From Bacillus sp. S3 (GTDB lineage Bacteria > Bacillota > Bacilli > Bacillales > Cytobacillaceae), in assembly GCF_005154805.1 (NCBI RefSeq), contig NZ_CP039727.1:307501-371500 (forward strand): DNA of 64,000 nt, in the 5' to 3' direction. The position numbers and the translations under genes were made by a program. This document shows, piece after piece, positions 63,141-64,000 of the stretch; positions within the stretch are counted from its first letter, which is position 1, and each line of letters opens with the position of its first letter. Under the pieces are notes generated by a model. The model saw only the letters and a program-made list of their open reading frames with translations. It had not been told where the DNA came from and did no database searches.

Positions 63141-64000
63141 TTGACACAAGAACAAATGAATCCCACGATAGAAAGAATCATCGCAAACATTGAAAAAGTG
63201 ATGATTGGAAAAAGAAATGTGGCTGAATTGAGCCTTGTTGCACTAATGGCTGGAGGCCACGTGCTGTTAGAAGACGTACCAGGTGTGGGGAAAACGATGA
63301 TGGTCCGGGCACTTGCGAAATCGGTTAATGCCAATTTCCGCAGAATTCAATTTACCCCGGACCTGCTGCCATCCGATGTCACAGGCGTCTCCATTTATAA
63401 TCCGAAAGAGTTGGAATTTCAATTCCGCCCGGGTCCTTTAATGGGGAACATTATTCTCGCCGATGAAATCAACCGAACCTCGCCGAAGACTCAGTCTGCC
63501 CTTTTAGAGGGGATGGAGGAGGCCAGCGTCACGATTGACGGCGTGACTCATAAACTGAACAAACCTTTTTTCGTGATGGCGACGCAGAATCCGATCGAAT
63601 ATGAAGGCACCTATCCGCTTCCGGAAGCGCAGCTCGATCGCTTTTTATTAAAAATGAAAATGGGTTATCCGGACTTGCAGGAAGAGATTGAAGTCCTTAA
63701 TCGTGCGCAAAAGGTGCCGCCAATCGAGGATCTTGCGCCGGTCGTAGACCTTGAAGGCTTGCTCGCACTGCAGCAGGATATTAAAGAGGTATTTGTGGAC
63801 GATACCATTAAACGCTATATTGTTGATATTGTGAACCGGACCAGGGGCCACGGCAGTGTGTACCTAGGCGCAAGCCCAAGGGGTTCAATTGCCTTAATGA
63901 AGGCAGCTCAAGCATATGCATATATGTACGGGCGTGATTATGTCCTGCCGGATGATATTCAGTATTTAGCGCCATTTGTGCTATCCCATCGGATTATTTT
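63141..64000 (+). CDS. MoxR-family AAA ATPase (partial, runs off the window)
   Basis: MoxR ATPases act as chaperones for partner proteins, often with a VWA/DUF58 protein encoded next. TTG start at 63141 with AGGAGG 6-7 nt upstream. Walker A LLEDVPGVGKTMMVRAL near residue 38, Walker B-like ILADEINRTSPKTQSALLEGMEE near 103, sensor 1 MATQNPIEYEGTYPLPEAQLDRF near 140, and ASPRGSIALMKAAQA near 240. 286 residues are in the window and the gene continues. DUF58 and transglutaminase genes would be expected next. Confidence 0.92.
   Translation, partial: MTQEQMNPTIERIIANIEKVMIGKRNVAELSLVALMAGGHVLLEDVPGVGKTMMVRALAKSVNANFRRIQFTPDLLPSDVTGVSIYNPKELEFQFRPGPLMGNIILADEINRTSPKTQSALLEGMEEASVTIDGVTHKLNKPFFVMATQNPIEYEGTYPLPEAQLDRFLLKMKMGYPDLQEEIEVLNRAQKVPPIEDLAPVVDLEGLLALQQDIKEVFVDDTIKRYIVDIVNRTRGHGSVYLGASPRGSIALMKAAQAYAYMYGRDYVLPDDIQYLAPFVLSHRII

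Overview
The window looks like a chromosomal segment of a low-GC, Gram-positive, spore-former-type Bacillaceae, probably Neobacillus or a close relative. The main evidence is synteny with the Bacillus subtilis ydi-groE region: tsaE-tsaB-rimI-tsaD, ydiF, moaC, rex, ydiK, ydiL, groES, groEL. Supporting signs are strong AGGAGG-type ribosome binding sites, frequent TTG/GTG starts, a CIRCE operator, a sigma-B-type promoter, cre-like boxes and T-tailed hairpin terminators. No rRNA, tRNA, complete transposase or CRISPR array was seen.

Layout. 0-12.6 kb is the conserved core: t6A tRNA modification genes, an intergenic region with a 52-bp tandem repeat and a DnaA-box cluster, an ABC-F ATPase, moaC, rex, a yhbD-yhbE-yhbF-like bactofilin module, ydiK/ydiL and groESL. 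12.6-18.5 kb is an accessory module (PucR regulator, NCS1 permease, DUF917/S-methyl-thiohydantoin desulfurase-like protein, HyuA/oxoprolinase-like protein). A duplicated groEL 3' end plus terminator flanks it on both sides. 18.6-26.5 kb holds an M20 deacylase/ATP-grasp pair, a tyrosine-recombinase remnant, a secreted M28 aminopeptidase, a protein with two copies of a possible ribbon-helix-helix unit, two ABC permeases without an ATPase, and a proline-iminopeptidase-like hydrolase. 26.7-39.5 kb is a probable sulfated-glycan utilisation locus: AraC regulator, secreted beta-helix protein with two discoidin domains, cytoplasmic GH20, CUT1 ABC importer, Cys-type sulfatase and radical-SAM sulfatase maturase. 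A second duplicated gene end, that of the AraC gene, marks an insertion or rearrangement inside it.

39.8-46.6 kb carries a mannose-family PTS (manO, IIAB, IIC, IID). Its leader combines a cre-like box, a BglG-type RNA antiterminator site and a terminator. It is followed by a Gfo/Idh oxidoreductase and, on the other strand, a DeoR regulator and an M24-fold protein that lacks canonical metal ligands. 46.9-51.7 kb has a dihaem cytochrome c of thiosulfate-dehydrogenase type, an orphan response regulator with Glu in place of the phosphoacceptor Asp, and metE behind tandem SAM-I and cobalamin riboswitches, each with its own terminator. 51.8-64 kb is mixed: SDR dehydrogenase, cytoplasmic alpha-amylase, a small membrane protein, a KGG stress protein behind a sigma-B promoter, a DUF3967-type HTH protein and its decayed copy, a small HExxH protein, AraC, a GH3 glycosidase, a DUF4317 protein, a YpfJ-type metallopeptidase, and the start of a MoxR AAA ATPase that runs off the window.

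The most informative non-gene observations are: the DnaA-box cluster at tsaD/ydiF; the two cases of duplicated gene 3' ends flanking accessory modules; the RAT/terminator/cre leader of the mannose PTS; and the tandem riboswitch of metE. I saw no clearly new defence or mobile system.
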